NCBI GenBank assembly: GCA_031277685.1
Contig: JAITLV010000155.1
Location: forward strand, 1 to 44,527
Source: Sphingobacterium sp.
GTDB taxonomy: Bacteria; Bacteroidota; Bacteroidia; Sphingobacteriales; Sphingobacteriaceae
DNA length: 44,527 bases
Direction of reading: 5' to 3'
Made by a program: the position numbers and the translations under genes. Shown piece after piece: positions 16,442-25,123 of this stretch (position 1 is the first letter of the stretch; each line of letters opens with the position of its first letter). The notes beneath the pieces are model-generated. The model had not been told where the DNA came from and searched no databases. It saw only the letters and a list, made by a program, of their open reading frames with translations.

Positions 16442-17608
16442 TTAATTATATTTTTTGTTAAGTTGATTCAATTCCCTTTTGAGTCGTTCTGACAGTTCCT
16501 CATTTTTTGATATATATAGCGTCTCCAGATACTCCATAAACTTATCAAAGTTATAGACTTGCGTATCTCCATTGAACACCCAGGCAAACGACGGTACAAA
16601 TTTAGCATAAAAACTTGTATCTGCCAGCATACTTGCAATTCCAATTACTGTTCCTGTATTTAGGGATGAATTTATTCCCACCCGTGTATAGTCACCGATA
16701 AAGGCACCGCACTTCAATAACCCCGTATCCCGGAACCCTTTCAGCTTATAATCATAAATGGAAACCGTTTTTAAATTGTTTTTAAGGTTCGAATTAGATG
16801 TTCCGGCTCCGAGATTGCACCAGTCACCAATGACCGAGCAGCCCAGGTACCCGTGATGACCTTTTGCAGAAAAATCACCAATAACAGCGTTCCCCACTTC
16901 TCCACCGATCACACTCTGTTTTCCGACAGACACGTTACCATAGATCGTGGCCCCCATCTTTACAACAGCCCCTTTTCCCAGATACAGTGGCCCACGCAGA
17001 TGCGCGCCTTCCATAACCACAGCACCTTCGTCAATGTAAATAGGCCCACCAAGCGAATTGAGCGTAGCACATTCCATTGTAACATCATCAGCAATATAAA
17101 AGTCCGCACCCAACAATTGATTTGTAGAAGAGACTGAGGTAATGCATGTTTTTTTTGCTAAAAGTTTAAAATCATTTGCGACTTCCTGTCCTGTCAATAA
17201 AAACAGATCCTCCACCCCTAGCAGCAAACTTACGGTATCCCCAATATCCCTTAATCTAAGATCACAGTCTTTGTGATAGCGAAAAGCAATGATCATCTCA
17301 CTTTGAAACAACACATCACCTACTTCCATAGTCGAAAAAACCTGTAATAGCGACTCCGTTGGAATAACATGCTCAGCCACCCAAATAGCACCGTCTTCAA
17401 GACTATTACCTTCTGCAATCTCCAAACCGAATGCTAAGGCCAGCCTGTACCATTTCTCCCTTAAAGTCAAAATGCCGACACGTAGGTCTAGGCAGGATTT
17501 AATAAATGTAAAAGGATATAAACTCTTTTTGTCAAAAGAAGTTAGCGGGAAAGTATGCTTACCCAACGATCGGATAGCATCAAAACAATCTACAAAAAAG
17601 ATTTTCAC
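16442..17608 (-). CDS. GlmU-like sugar nucleotidyltransferase / left-handed beta-helix protein
   Basis: The protein has an N-terminal nucleotidyltransferase-like part and, from about residue 160, hexapeptide repeats that form a left-handed beta helix. It resembles the GlmU-family proteins of Bacteroidota, which lack the standard GlmU N-terminal signature; activity as an N-acetylglucosamine-1-phosphate uridyltransferase is unproved. I chose the GTG at 17608 (388 residues, VKIFFVDCFDAIR). A longer reading from TTG at 17638 runs through the terminator of the bL31 gene and must be wrong. It is the first gene of the tpiA-prmA-mpl operon. Confidence 0.83.
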   Translation of the reverse strand: MKIFFVDCFDAIRSLGKHTFPLTSFDKKSLYPFTFIKSCLDLRVGILTLREKWYRLALAFGLEIAEGNSLEDGAIWVAEHVIPTESLLQVFSTMEVGDVLFQSEMIIAFRYHKDCDLRLRDIGDTVSLLLGVEDLFLLTGQEVANDFKLLAKKTCITSVSSTNQLLGADFYIADDVTMECATLNSLGGPIYIDEGAVVMEGAHLRGPLYLGKGAVVKMGATIYGNVSVGKQSVIGGEVGNAVIGDFSAKGHHGYLGCSVIGDWCNLGAGTSNSNLKNNLKTVSIYDYKLKGFRDTGLLKCGAFIGDYTRVGINSSLNTGTVIGIASMLADTSFYAKFVPSFAWVFNGDTQVYNFDKFMEYLETLYISKNEELSERLKRELNQLNKKYN

Positions 17609-17622
17609 AAAATAAAAATAAT

Positions 17623-17653
17623 AAAAAAAACCCGACAAATAATATTTATCGAG
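17623..17653 (-). terminator. Terminator of the bL31 gene
   Basis: Minus-strand stem of 10 pairs including two G-T pairs (17644-17653 with 17631-17640), a 3-nt loop, then eight T. It lies 34 nt after the bL31 stop and just before the GlmU-like gene. Confidence 0.88.
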
Positions 17654-17686
17654 TTCTTAATATTGTAATATACAGATCTGCTACAA

Positions 17687-17935
17687 TTATTTTTTGTTGT
17701 AACGGCTACGGAATTTATCGATACGTCCAGCTGTATCAACCAATTTCATTTTACCTGTATAGAAAGGGTGTGATGTATGAGAAATCTCTAATTTTACAAC
17801 TGGGTACTCATTACCATCTTCCCACTGAATAGTCTCTTTCGTGTCAACACAAGATTTAGTAATAAAAGCATAGTCGTTTGACATATCTTTAAATACAACT
17901 AATCTGTAATTTGAAGGATGCAAATCTTTTTTCAT
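17687..17935 (-). CDS. rpmE2: Ribosomal protein bL31, type B
   Basis: An 82-residue large-subunit protein that bridges the two ribosomal subunits. It begins [20 protein letters not shown] and has the later block [24 protein letters not shown], both typical of type B (YkgM-like) bL31. Only one Cys is present, so the zinc-binding CxxC form is not encoded; this paralogue type is often favoured when zinc is scarce, but here it may be the only bL31. It has its own promoter and terminator. Confidence 0.96.
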   Translation of the reverse strand: MKKDLHPSNYRLVVFKDMSNDYAFITKSCVDTKETIQWEDGNEYPVVKLEISHTSHPFYTGKMKLVDTAGRIDKFRSRYNKK

Positions 17936-17971
17936 TATTATTATGATTACGTATATTCAATTATTGAGGTG

Positions 17972-17979
17972 CAAAGATA
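17972..17979 (-). promoter_or_regulatory. -7 element of the bL31 gene
   Basis: Minus-strand TATCTTTG matches TAnnTTTG. A GTTG -33 element follows at a 20-nt spacing on the minus strand (18000-18003). The leader would be about 30 nt. Confidence 0.6.
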
Positions 17980-18062
17980 ATTTATAAAAATGTAATTTGC
18001 AACAATTGCAAAGAATAATTCGCTGAATTTTTCCACACTTTCAGTTACCGGCACTTACTACG

Positions 18063-18076
18063 GTTACAAATGTAAC
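18063..18076. promoter_or_regulatory. Palindromic operator candidate before DUF2853
   Basis: GTTACA-AA-TGTAAC, a 14-bp inverted repeat about 88 nt before the DUF2853 start and upstream of the divergent bL31 promoter. Such symmetry suits a dimeric regulator, but no family can be named. Confidence 0.35.
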
Positions 18077-18163
18077 AATCTTTATTTATCCCCAAAGAAT
18101 TATTTTGTTTTCCAACTTTTTTACCTTAACTTAACTTACTACAATTAAATCATTTACATAATT

Positions 18164-18502
18164 ATGAGCAAATTAGATGAAAAAATTGCTGCATATACTG
18201 CAGAATCAAAAAAACTAGGTCTATCACTAGATGATGCATTTATAGCGAAAGTGACCAAAGGAATGGGTCCCTCCATTTACAATGCAGATTCAGAAACTAT
18301 TGCAGCATCAGATCCCGAGGAGCTTAAACGTGTCAAGCAAAATTTCTTGATCAAAAAATTAGGTCTAAAAGATAGCCCTGATTTGGACAAGGCACTAGAA
18401 GAGGTTATTACGACTATTGGTAAATCCAATAAAAATAAATACCGTGTGTTGGTATATGCTTTATTGGCAAAAAAATTCAAAAAAGAATCTGTTTACCAAT
18501 AA
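18164..18502 (+). CDS. DUF2853 family protein
   Basis: A 112-residue, charged, probably cytoplasmic helical protein without signal peptide. It fits DUF2853: SKLDEKIAAYTAESKKLG at the start, VTKGMGPSIYNADSETIAASDPEELKRVK (about 30-58) and a KNKYRVLVYALLAKKF end. The function is unknown. It is a single gene between the divergent bL31 gene and the convergent CBM9-like gene; a 14-bp palindrome upstream could control it. Confidence 0.85.
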   Translation: MSKLDEKIAAYTAESKKLGLSLDDAFIAKVTKGMGPSIYNADSETIAASDPEELKRVKQNFLIKKLGLKDSPDLDKALEEVITTIGKSNKNKYRVLVYALLAKKFKKESVYQ

Positions 18503-18527
18503 GCATCAACATTTTATAATCCAACTT

Positions 18528-19175
18528 CTATCCAAAGGTTAATTCTCCAAAGAATTGCGGTAAATGGAAATTAGGAGTTGGATTATCTACTTTATTCCAC
18601 GACAGGAAATGTGGATTTTTCAAGTTGTCACCACACTTATAAAAATTCCCATGTACCACCTTCCCCTTTAAACTACTTGTGTCATTAAATTTAAAAACGG
18701 CCAATGGGATCACTTGGATCAGGTTCCAGCGTTTGTCTGCAGCACTGCGTCGCTCAATCATAGAGAAAGTTTGTACCGTCTCAATTTCCGTCGCACTGAG
18801 CCGATTTCTAGTTGCTTTATCAGGTGATCCATAGCCAATCAACCCTGTTCCTATTAAATTAAATTCGATGTTGTAATAATGTTTGCGATCATCAAAAGAA
18901 ATGAAAAGTTCCACACAGCTATCCTCCCAAACATTCTGATTCGCTTCTGCGTAATTTCCACGCAATTGCTCCTCTGCGACATCGAACTGCAACAGCAATG
19001 CATCCTGGGTATATCCAATTTTAAAACGTACCTGTGGTTTGTAAGGATACGAATCGTTCCAATTACTATATTCCAAGCTATTCCATTCAAAATCTTTCAC
19101 AAGATCCGAAAGCTGATTAAAATTGAGACTGCCGGTCAAATTTGATACAATAGGCAGAATGGTTAGTTTCTCCAT
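18528..19175 (-). CDS. Carbohydrate-binding family 9-like protein
   Basis: A 215-residue beta-sandwich protein related to CBM9 (the DOMON-like sugar-binding fold found in xylanases). The family-like blocks are FKIGYTQDALLLQFDVAEEQLRG (about 53-75) and WEDSCVELFISFDDRKHYYNIEFN (about 85-108). No signal peptide is visible, so it appears cytoplasmic unless exported in another way. The ATG at 19175 was taken; a TTG at 19181 would add two residues. It lies downstream of the N-acetylhexosamine-kinase-like gene on the same strand, with a terminator between. Its ligand is unknown. Confidence 0.8.
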   Translation of the reverse strand: MEKLTILPIVSNLTGSLNFNQLSDLVKDFEWNSLEYSNWNDSYPYKPQVRFKIGYTQDALLLQFDVAEEQLRGNYAEANQNVWEDSCVELFISFDDRKHYYNIEFNLIGTGLIGYGSPDKATRNRLSATEIETVQTFSMIERRSAADKRWNLIQVIPLAVFKFNDTSSLKGKVVHGNFYKCGDNLKNPHFLSWNKVDNPTPNFHLPQFFGELTFG

Positions 19176-19195
19176 ATCCAATAAAGTTAAGAAAA

Positions 19196-19224
19196 AGAAG
19201 CTTCATCATCAGATGGAAGCTTCT
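19196..19224 (-). terminator. Terminator of the hexosamine-kinase-like gene
   Basis: Perfect 9-bp stem (AGAAGCTTC with GAAGCTTCT) and a T-rich tail on the minus strand, between the kinase-like gene and the CBM9-like gene. Confidence 0.78.
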
Positions 19225-19248
19225 CAAAATATTAAAGGTATAAAATCG

Positions 19249-20355
19249 TTAAATACAATCAAAAATTACCTTTCTCATAAATTCCTCATTCTTTTCCATC
19301 TCTTCCACCAATTTCAGTTGTGTATTGGTGCGCACCAAATTATGTTCATCATATTTGGTTTTATAATAATGGTCACCCTCGATATAATCAGTCAGGAACC
19401 GTACGCCTTGCATAAAAGGTAACAAAAATGCCCCATCGACCAAAGTTTCTTTCTCTTGCGTGGTCAAGAATTCATTTGCCTCTTCCAGATATCCTTCCGC
19501 ATATGCTTTATACAAGCCTAGGTTTAACACGATCTTCGATATATCTTTCTCATCTTCGGCAACAGGATTGATAATGGTACGGATGGCATCCCCAAAATCA
19601 TAAGCCACATAACCTGGCATGACGGTATCCAAATCGATCACACATTGCATTTTATCATGGACATCCAACAACACATTATTAAATTTTGTATCATTATGCG
19701 TAATGCGTAGGGGTAATGCACCTTTATTTCCTAAGTCTAAAATAGTCTTCATACGGTCTTCGCGACTGAAGATAAATTCCAGTTTATCTTTCACTAGATC
19801 AACACGTTTACAGACATCTTTAGCGATTGCCTTTCTTAGGTTATCAAGTCGGAATTCAATATTATGAAAATTAGGAAGCACCTCGACAATGAGTGAAGCA
19901 TCCAGATCTGAAAGCTGCTTCTGGAACAGTCCAAAAGCCCGTCCTCCTTCTGCGGCCTGCACCTCCGTTTCCACAATATCATAACTCTTTGTATCCTCAA
20001 TGAGGATAAACATGCGCCAGTAATTTCCTTGGCTATCGGTTGTATATAACTTGCCTTCCAATGTCGGGATAATTGTCAATACATGATCACTGACCCGTTT
20101 TCCCTCGGCAATCTTTACTTTTTTACTCAGATGTTTTGTTACAATTTCAATATTGTGCATCAATCCTTCTACATTTGGAAAGACATGATGGTTAATGCGT
20201 TGCAATAAATGGGATATCCCATTATTTATGGAAGTAATTACACGGTAAGTATCATTGATATGACCAGAACCAAAAGGCTGCACTGAAATGATATCTCCTT
20301 CTAATGTGAATTGTTTTGCTGCGTTCTCTACTACTAATTGGTTAAAATCAGACAT
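19249..20355 (-). CDS. N-acetylhexosamine 1-kinase-like phosphotransferase
   Basis: The 368-residue protein belongs to the aminoglycoside/choline kinase-like fold. The catalytic loop is THNDTKFNN (219-227) and the metal-binding segment is IDLDTVMPGYVAYDFGD (240-256), both very close to what is known for NahK, which makes GlcNAc-1-P or GalNAc-1-P. N-terminal GSGHINDTY (29-37) fits the ATP-binding loop. It is divergent from the GH109-like glycosidase, which would release GalNAc, so the pairing makes sense as a salvage route. Other sugar or choline-type substrates cannot be excluded. It lies next to paired LacI-type operators. Confidence 0.78.
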   Translation of the reverse strand: MSDFNQLVVENAAKQFTLEGDIISVQPFGSGHINDTYRVITSINNGISHLLQRINHHVFPNVEGLMHNIEIVTKHLSKKVKIAEGKRVSDHVLTIIPTLEGKLYTTDSQGNYWRMFILIEDTKSYDIVETEVQAAEGGRAFGLFQKQLSDLDASLIVEVLPNFHNIEFRLDNLRKAIAKDVCKRVDLVKDKLEFIFSREDRMKTILDLGNKGALPLRITHNDTKFNNVLLDVHDKMQCVIDLDTVMPGYVAYDFGDAIRTIINPVAEDEKDISKIVLNLGLYKAYAEGYLEEANEFLTTQEKETLVDGAFLLPFMQGVRFLTDYIEGDHYYKTKYDEHNLVRTNTQLKLVEEMEKNEEFMRKVIFDCI

Positions 20356-20433
20356 TAAACTATGTTTTTTTAAATCATCAATGTGCTTGCAATATCACAA
20401 ATTGAATTAATAAATGATAATTTTTATTTCAAT

Positions 20434-20443
20434 CAAACGATTG
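20434..20443. promoter_or_regulatory. LacI-type operator 1
   Basis: CAAACGATTG fits the palindromic CAAwCGwTTG form with the central CG step typical of LacI-family operators. It lies in the divergent region between the kinase-like and GH109-like genes. No LacI gene is in the window. Confidence 0.55.
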
Positions 20444-20465
20444 CATGAAATTTAATAAATTTAAA

Positions 20466-20475
20466 CAATCGTTTG
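20466..20475. promoter_or_regulatory. LacI-type operator 2
   Basis: CAATCGTTTG is the exact reverse complement of operator 1, 32 bp away from centre to centre, about three helical turns. Two such sites on one face of the helix suit cooperative binding or a looped repressor. Confidence 0.58.
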
Positions 20476-20502
20476 CACTTTCATTTATATCAAATGAAAT
20501 AA

Positions 20503-20510
20503 TATATTTG
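20503..20510 (+). promoter_or_regulatory. -7 element of the GH109-like gene
   Basis: TATATTTG matches TAnnTTTG, 77 nt before the ATG at 20588 and just downstream of operator 2, so a bound repressor could block the -33 region. The -33 element itself is poor. Confidence 0.45.
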
Positions 20511-20587
20511 TTGATAAGAGCCAGTCTCATAGATGGTTCTTAAATAAGATAAATAACTAATATACAAACTCCTCATATCTCAAAACA

Positions 20588-21934
20588 ATGGATAGAAGAA
20601 ATTTTATTAAATCAACTGCCATCACTACCGCTGGAATCGGCGTTCTTTCAAGCACAGACTTATTTGCCCAAACAAATGGAAAGATAAAAATCGGTTTTAT
20701 CGGAGTCGGTCTACGTGGGCGTAACCACGTTCAAATCGCTTTACATAGAGACGATTTAGAAATTGTAGCAGTTTGTGATACGCAAGAAGAATCTCTTGTG
20801 CAATGCCGTAAGCAATTCAATGCTCAAGGTACCAAACTTCCGAAAGAATATACGGGTGGTGTTGATGCTTACAAAAAGATGTTGAGCAGCGAAAAATTAG
20901 ATGCCGTTATCATCGCAACACCTTGGCAATTTCACAAAGACCAAGCTATTGACGCAATGAAAGCGGGTTTATATGTAGGTTGTGAGGTTATTGCGGGTCT
21001 AACAGTACAAGATCACTGGGATATCGTTAAAGTATCCGAAGAGACTGGCAAACCGTACATGACATTGGAGAATGTAGCTTTCCGTCGTGATGTACTTGCT
21101 GTTTTAAATATGCACAGACAAGGTCTATTTGGCGAATTACTACATCTTGAAGGTGGTTATCAACATGATTTACGTGAAGTTTTATTCAATGACGGAAAAA
21201 GCTATTACGGCCATGGTGTGGAGTACGGACCTAAGGCACTTTCTGAAGCACAATGGCGTACACAATTCAACATTGACCAAGATGGTGACCTTTACCCAAC
21301 ACATGGTTTAGGCCCGATCATGCAATTTGTCGATATCAATAAAGGCAACAGATTTACCCATATTACATCTTACTCAAGTAAAGCACGTGGGTTAGCAGCC
21401 TATGTCAATAAAGTATCCCCCGGACATCCAAACGGTAAGATCAATTACAAAAATGGTGACATCACACAAACGATGTTGCAATGTGCGAATGGTGAAACGA
21501 TGTTGTTGACACACGACACACACTTACCTAGACCGTATTCTATCGGTTTCCGTGTACAGGGTACTGACGGTATCTGGATGGACGTAGCCAAAGGTATCCA
21601 TATTGAAGGCAAGTCCAAACCTCACACCTGGGATTCAGCGGATGAGTGGGTTAAAAAATATGACCACCCAATCTGGAAAAAATACGAAGAGGTAGCAACT
21701 GGTTCAGGTCACGGTGGTATGGATTGGTTTGTGTTCAACGCTTTTATTCAGGCCGTAAAACAAAAAGTTCAAACGCCAATCGACGTGTATGATTCAGTCA
21801 CAATGAGTGCAGTATTCCCACTTTCTACGGAATCTATCAAAAAAGGCAATAAAACATTAGAGTTCCCAGATTTCACAAAAGGAAAATGGAAAACGAAGAA
21901 AAACACCTTTATGCTTGATGATAGCGGTATGTAA
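20588..21934 (+). CDS. GH109-like glycosidase (alpha-N-acetylgalactosaminidase), Gfo/Idh/MocA fold
   Basis: The 448-residue protein has a Tat-type signal (DRRNFIKST, then a short hydrophobic stretch to about 28), so a folded, cofactor-loaded enzyme is exported. The NAD-binding loop is GFIGVGLRGRNH (36-47). GGYQHDLR (189-196), YPTHGLGP (236-243) and GSGHGGMDWF (372-381) match the GH109 group, which removes alpha-linked GalNAc by an NAD-dependent redox mechanism. A plain sugar dehydrogenase is the main alternative, but the GGYxHDLR block favours GH109. It is divergent from the hexosamine-kinase-like gene across two LacI-type operators, and a terminator follows. Confidence 0.85.
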   Translation: MDRRNFIKSTAITTAGIGVLSSTDLFAQTNGKIKIGFIGVGLRGRNHVQIALHRDDLEIVAVCDTQEESLVQCRKQFNAQGTKLPKEYTGGVDAYKKMLSSEKLDAVIIATPWQFHKDQAIDAMKAGLYVGCEVIAGLTVQDHWDIVKVSEETGKPYMTLENVAFRRDVLAVLNMHRQGLFGELLHLEGGYQHDLREVLFNDGKSYYGHGVEYGPKALSEAQWRTQFNIDQDGDLYPTHGLGPIMQFVDINKGNRFTHITSYSSKARGLAAYVNKVSPGHPNGKINYKNGDITQTMLQCANGETMLLTHDTHLPRPYSIGFRVQGTDGIWMDVAKGIHIEGKSKPHTWDSADEWVKKYDHPIWKKYEEVATGSGHGGMDWFVFNAFIQAVKQKVQTPIDVYDSVTMSAVFPLSTESIKKGNKTLEFPDFTKGKWKTKKNTFMLDDSGM

Positions 21935-21950
21935 TATCAAGAAATAACAT

Positions 21951-21996
21951 AAAATAAAGAAGCTGTATCTCTTTCGGGGTACAGCTTCTTTATTTT
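21951..21996. terminator. Terminator of the GH109-like gene
   Basis: Perfect 17-bp inverted repeat (21951-21967 with 21980-21996) flanked by A and T runs. Confidence 0.9.
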
Positions 21997-22083
21997 ATAC
22001 TGTATAATATAATCCGAATAGTTCTACCATTTAGGCTGCCTTTTTCTTAAATTAGCATTCACAAACAATTTTTCCATAACATT

Positions 22084-23376
22084 ATGCTCACTGAAGCAAT
22101 TATAATCTTAGTACTGATCATCCTAAATGGCATCCTGTCTGCCTCCGAAATTTCAATCGTCTCCAGTAGAAAAGCACGCTTACAGGCTGAGAGCGACAAG
22201 GATAATCCTGCCGCCAAGATCGCACTACACTTAAAGGAATCTCCCAATAGCTTCCTATCCACTGTACAGATAGGGATTACCCTAATTGGTATCTTAACAG
22301 GGTTCTTTTCAGGAGGCAGCATCTCAGCATATCTGATCGAAGTATTTAATAAATCAAGTGTAATCGCTCCCTATAGTCAGCAGTTGGCTGTTATTTTGGT
22401 TGTCTTAATTATCACCTACTTCTCATTGGTTCTTGGCGAACTGGTACCGAAGCGTATCGGGATGGCTATCCCTGAAAAATATGCGATGCTTATAGCCTAT
22501 CCGATGAACTTGCTCAGCAAGATTGTCAAACCCTTTGTCTGGCTGTTAAGTGTCTCTACAGAGTTTATTGTTAAGATTCTCAATATCAAAAGTACAGGTA
22601 ACAGTGTTACCGAAGAAGAGATTAAGGCCCTGGTGGATGAAGGAGTGGATAGTGGGGTAATCGAAGGTATTGAGCATGACATTGTGGATCGCCTACTCAG
22701 TTTAGGTGACAAAAAAGCGATCAATCTGATGACCCACCGCAAAAATATTGTGTTCCTGGACCTTGAAGACAGCTTCGAAGAAAATAGACAGATTATCCTT
22801 GACAATGATCATTCCATTTATCCTGTTTGCGAAGGTGGACTTGACAATATCAAAGGGGTAGTTCATGTCAAATCTTTGCTTAGACAGTGTTTTCAAAACA
22901 AACCCTTTGATCTTAGGGAACTTCTCCTACCGATCAAATTTGTCAACGAATTCAGTCCATCTTATAATATTATGAATACACTGAGAACATCTCAGGTACA
23001 TCAAGCTGTCGTCATCGATGAATATGGTTCCCCACAAGGTATAATTACATTAAGAGATATTGTCGGTGACTTAGTGGGCAATATTACTGAAAGTGACATC
23101 AGCGTAAGACCCAAATTGCGTCAGTTGGAAAGTGGTGATTATGTCGTCGATGGCCAATATCAGATCGAAGACCTATTGGATGAATTTGAAATAGGACTTT
23201 CTGAGGAGGACGAAGATGGCATCAATAATGTGACAACGGTCGGCGGTTTGGTATTTTTATTACTGGATCACGTTCCCGAGGAAGGTGAAAGGGTACGCTT
23301 CAAAAATATGGTGTTTGAAGTATTGGATATGGATGGTAACCGCATCGACAAGCTATTACTGAAAATCGAGGAATAA
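22084..23376 (+). CDS. CNNM/CorC-type membrane protein (hemolysin-family)
   Basis: A 430-residue inner-membrane protein of the CNNM/TlyC group, often annotated as hemolysin but more likely involved in magnesium or other divalent-cation efflux. Residues 1-175 form the DUF21 membrane domain with about four transmembrane helices (starting EAIIILVLIILNGILSASEIS). Two CBS domains follow at about 200-325, and the C-terminal CorC/HlyC domain spans about 340-430. The CBS pair is expected to bind adenine nucleotides and control transport. The gene is single, with its own terminator. Confidence 0.91.
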   Translation: MLTEAIIILVLIILNGILSASEISIVSSRKARLQAESDKDNPAAKIALHLKESPNSFLSTVQIGITLIGILTGFFSGGSISAYLIEVFNKSSVIAPYSQQLAVILVVLIITYFSLVLGELVPKRIGMAIPEKYAMLIAYPMNLLSKIVKPFVWLLSVSTEFIVKILNIKSTGNSVTEEEIKALVDEGVDSGVIEGIEHDIVDRLLSLGDKKAINLMTHRKNIVFLDLEDSFEENRQIILDNDHSIYPVCEGGLDNIKGVVHVKSLLRQCFQNKPFDLRELLLPIKFVNEFSPSYNIMNTLRTSQVHQAVVIDEYGSPQGIITLRDIVGDLVGNITESDISVRPKLRQLESGDYVVDGQYQIEDLLDEFEIGLSEEDEDGINNVTTVGGLVFLLLDHVPEEGERVRFKNMVFEVLDMDGNRIDKLLLKIEE

Positions 23377-23391
23377 TCATAAACTTCATAG

Positions 23392-23437
23392 AACAAAAAG
23401 AAGGGCCGATCAGAATTGATCGGCCCTTCTTTTTGTT
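23392..23437. terminator. Bidirectional terminator, hemolysin-family gene and POT copy 3
   Basis: Perfect 21-bp inverted repeat (23392-23412 with 23417-23437) with A and T flanks between two convergent genes. Confidence 0.93.
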
Positions 23438-23450
23438 ATGATAGCAATCC

Positions 23451-25040
23451 TTAGTTAATGCCATGCATCATTTTTTTCAGAATAGGATTGAAAACAATCA
23501 ATAGTAGCGCAGTCACTCCCGGAACGATGGCAAAAATCATAAAGAAATAAGACATCGAATGTTCAGTTGTAATTTTATCAATATAGGAACCTAAAAAGCC
23601 ACCGATGAAATTGGCGATAGCAGAGGCACAAAACCAACAGCCGAAAAGCAAACCTAAAAATTTCTTTGGCGAAAGTTTACTTACGTAGGAAAGTCCCACC
23701 GGTGAAAGGCAAAGCTCACCTGCCGAGTGGAAGAAATAAGCTATAACAAGCCAAACCATACTGACAGAAGCTGTTTTCGCACCCTGCGGGATTTCACTCG
23801 CACCATAAGCTAAAGCCGCAAATCCAATACCGACCAATATTAAGCCGAGTGCAAACTTTACCGGACCTGAAGGATTCCAGACTTTTTCCCAGAATTTACT
23901 AAAAGAAGATGCAAGGGAAATAATAAAAAAGGCGTTTAAGATCTGAAACCAGGAAGCACCAACTTCCGAACCCGTTATACCAATCTCACGAAACACTTTC
24001 CATAGCCCCAAGCACCAGATAATTCCGAAGGAAATCGCAGTAAACAAAATAGTCAACGGATATTGTTTGTAGATCTTTTTGGCCAATGCAGTCAACACGA
24101 TAGTCACAATGACAATAGGGACAACTGTTAAAATCGTGTCAATCCATTTGAAAGCTATAGCCGAACTTCCAGATAGCACGCGCTGTGTGTAATCTTTGGC
24201 AAAAATAGACATCGATCCTCCTGCCTGCTCGAAAGATAAAAAGAATACCACACTGGCAAGCATAAATATTGTAACGACAATAAGGCGGTCTCTAACGACA
24301 TGACCGGGAATAACCTCATCAATCTCTTCATGATTTTTGACTTTTTCATCGTGATGAGCTTGCAGTGCTTTAGGAGAATCACCGATAATACCAAATATTT
24401 TCTGTCCAAAATAGAATTGTAGCATACCGAAGAACATAAAGACTCCAGCTAATCCAAAGCCATAATGCCAACCGATTTTTTCACCGATATAGCCACACAG
24501 GAGCATTCCTAAAAATGAGCCCGCATTGATACCCATATAAAAAATTGTATATCCAGCATCTTTCTTCGCACTTTTATCTGGATATAGGTTTCCAACCATC
24601 GAAGAAATATTGGGTTTGAACATCCCATTTCCCAAGATCATTAAGAGTAAGCCTAAATAGAAGAAATTTGAATTAACAGCTTCAAATGCCATGGATAAGT
24701 GACCTAAAGTCATAATCAATGCTCCGATCAAGATCGCCTTCTTAAAACCAGTCAATTTATCCGCAATCATCCCACCGATTAAGGGAGTCAAATAAACAAA
24801 ACCTGTATATGCGCCATACAACTTCATAGCGCGTTCATTACTCCATTCCCATCCCCCATCAGCGATTGTGCTGATTAAAAATAAGGTCAATAACGCACGC
24901 ATGCCGTAGTAGCTGAAACGCTCCCACATCTCCGTAAAGAATAGCACAAATAATCCGGCAGGATGCCCACTTACCATCTTGTCATCTATCCCCTGCTTGG
25001 CCAGATGTGCTACAAGAACTTGATCTTTTTCTTGATTCAT
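23451..25040 (-). CDS. POT-family proton-coupled oligopeptide transporter (copy 3)
   Basis: A 529-residue inner-membrane peptide importer. The first-helix signature is EMWERFSYYGMR, the full ExxERFxYY form with both tyrosines. GNGMFKPNISSMVGNLY and YMGINAGSFLGMLLCGYIGEKIG are family blocks. Copy 4 directly upstream on the same strand is strikingly similar over most of its length, including the shared FEQAGGSMSIFAK-like region near 270 and the SPKKFLGLLFG end, so the pair is a recent tandem duplication. Its gene starts 83 nt after copy 4. The ATG is the only good start. Confidence 0.92.
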   Translation of the reverse strand: MNQEKDQVLVAHLAKQGIDDKMVSGHPAGLFVLFFTEMWERFSYYGMRALLTLFLISTIADGGWEWSNERAMKLYGAYTGFVYLTPLIGGMIADKLTGFKKAILIGALIMTLGHLSMAFEAVNSNFFYLGLLLMILGNGMFKPNISSMVGNLYPDKSAKKDAGYTIFYMGINAGSFLGMLLCGYIGEKIGWHYGFGLAGVFMFFGMLQFYFGQKIFGIIGDSPKALQAHHDEKVKNHEEIDEVIPGHVVRDRLIVVTIFMLASVVFFLSFEQAGGSMSIFAKDYTQRVLSGSSAIAFKWIDTILTVVPIVIVTIVLTALAKKIYKQYPLTILFTAISFGIIWCLGLWKVFREIGITGSEVGASWFQILNAFFIISLASSFSKFWEKVWNPSGPVKFALGLILVGIGFAALAYGASEIPQGAKTASVSMVWLVIAYFFHSAGELCLSPVGLSYVSKLSPKKFLGLLFGCWFCASAIANFIGGFLGSYIDKITTEHSMSYFFMIFAIVPGVTALLLIVFNPILKKMMHGIN

Positions 25041-25123
25041 ATAATTCCAATAATTGTTTTATAACTCAGGTTTTGTTTTTAATTTGATAAAAATCGCATG
25101 AAGATACACTATTTTTCTATGAA

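Noticed and set aside
16442..17638. Longer reading of the GlmU-like gene from TTG at 17638
   Set aside because: The extra codons lie in the loop and T run of the bL31 terminator, and the added residues are only hydrophobic readings of that T run.
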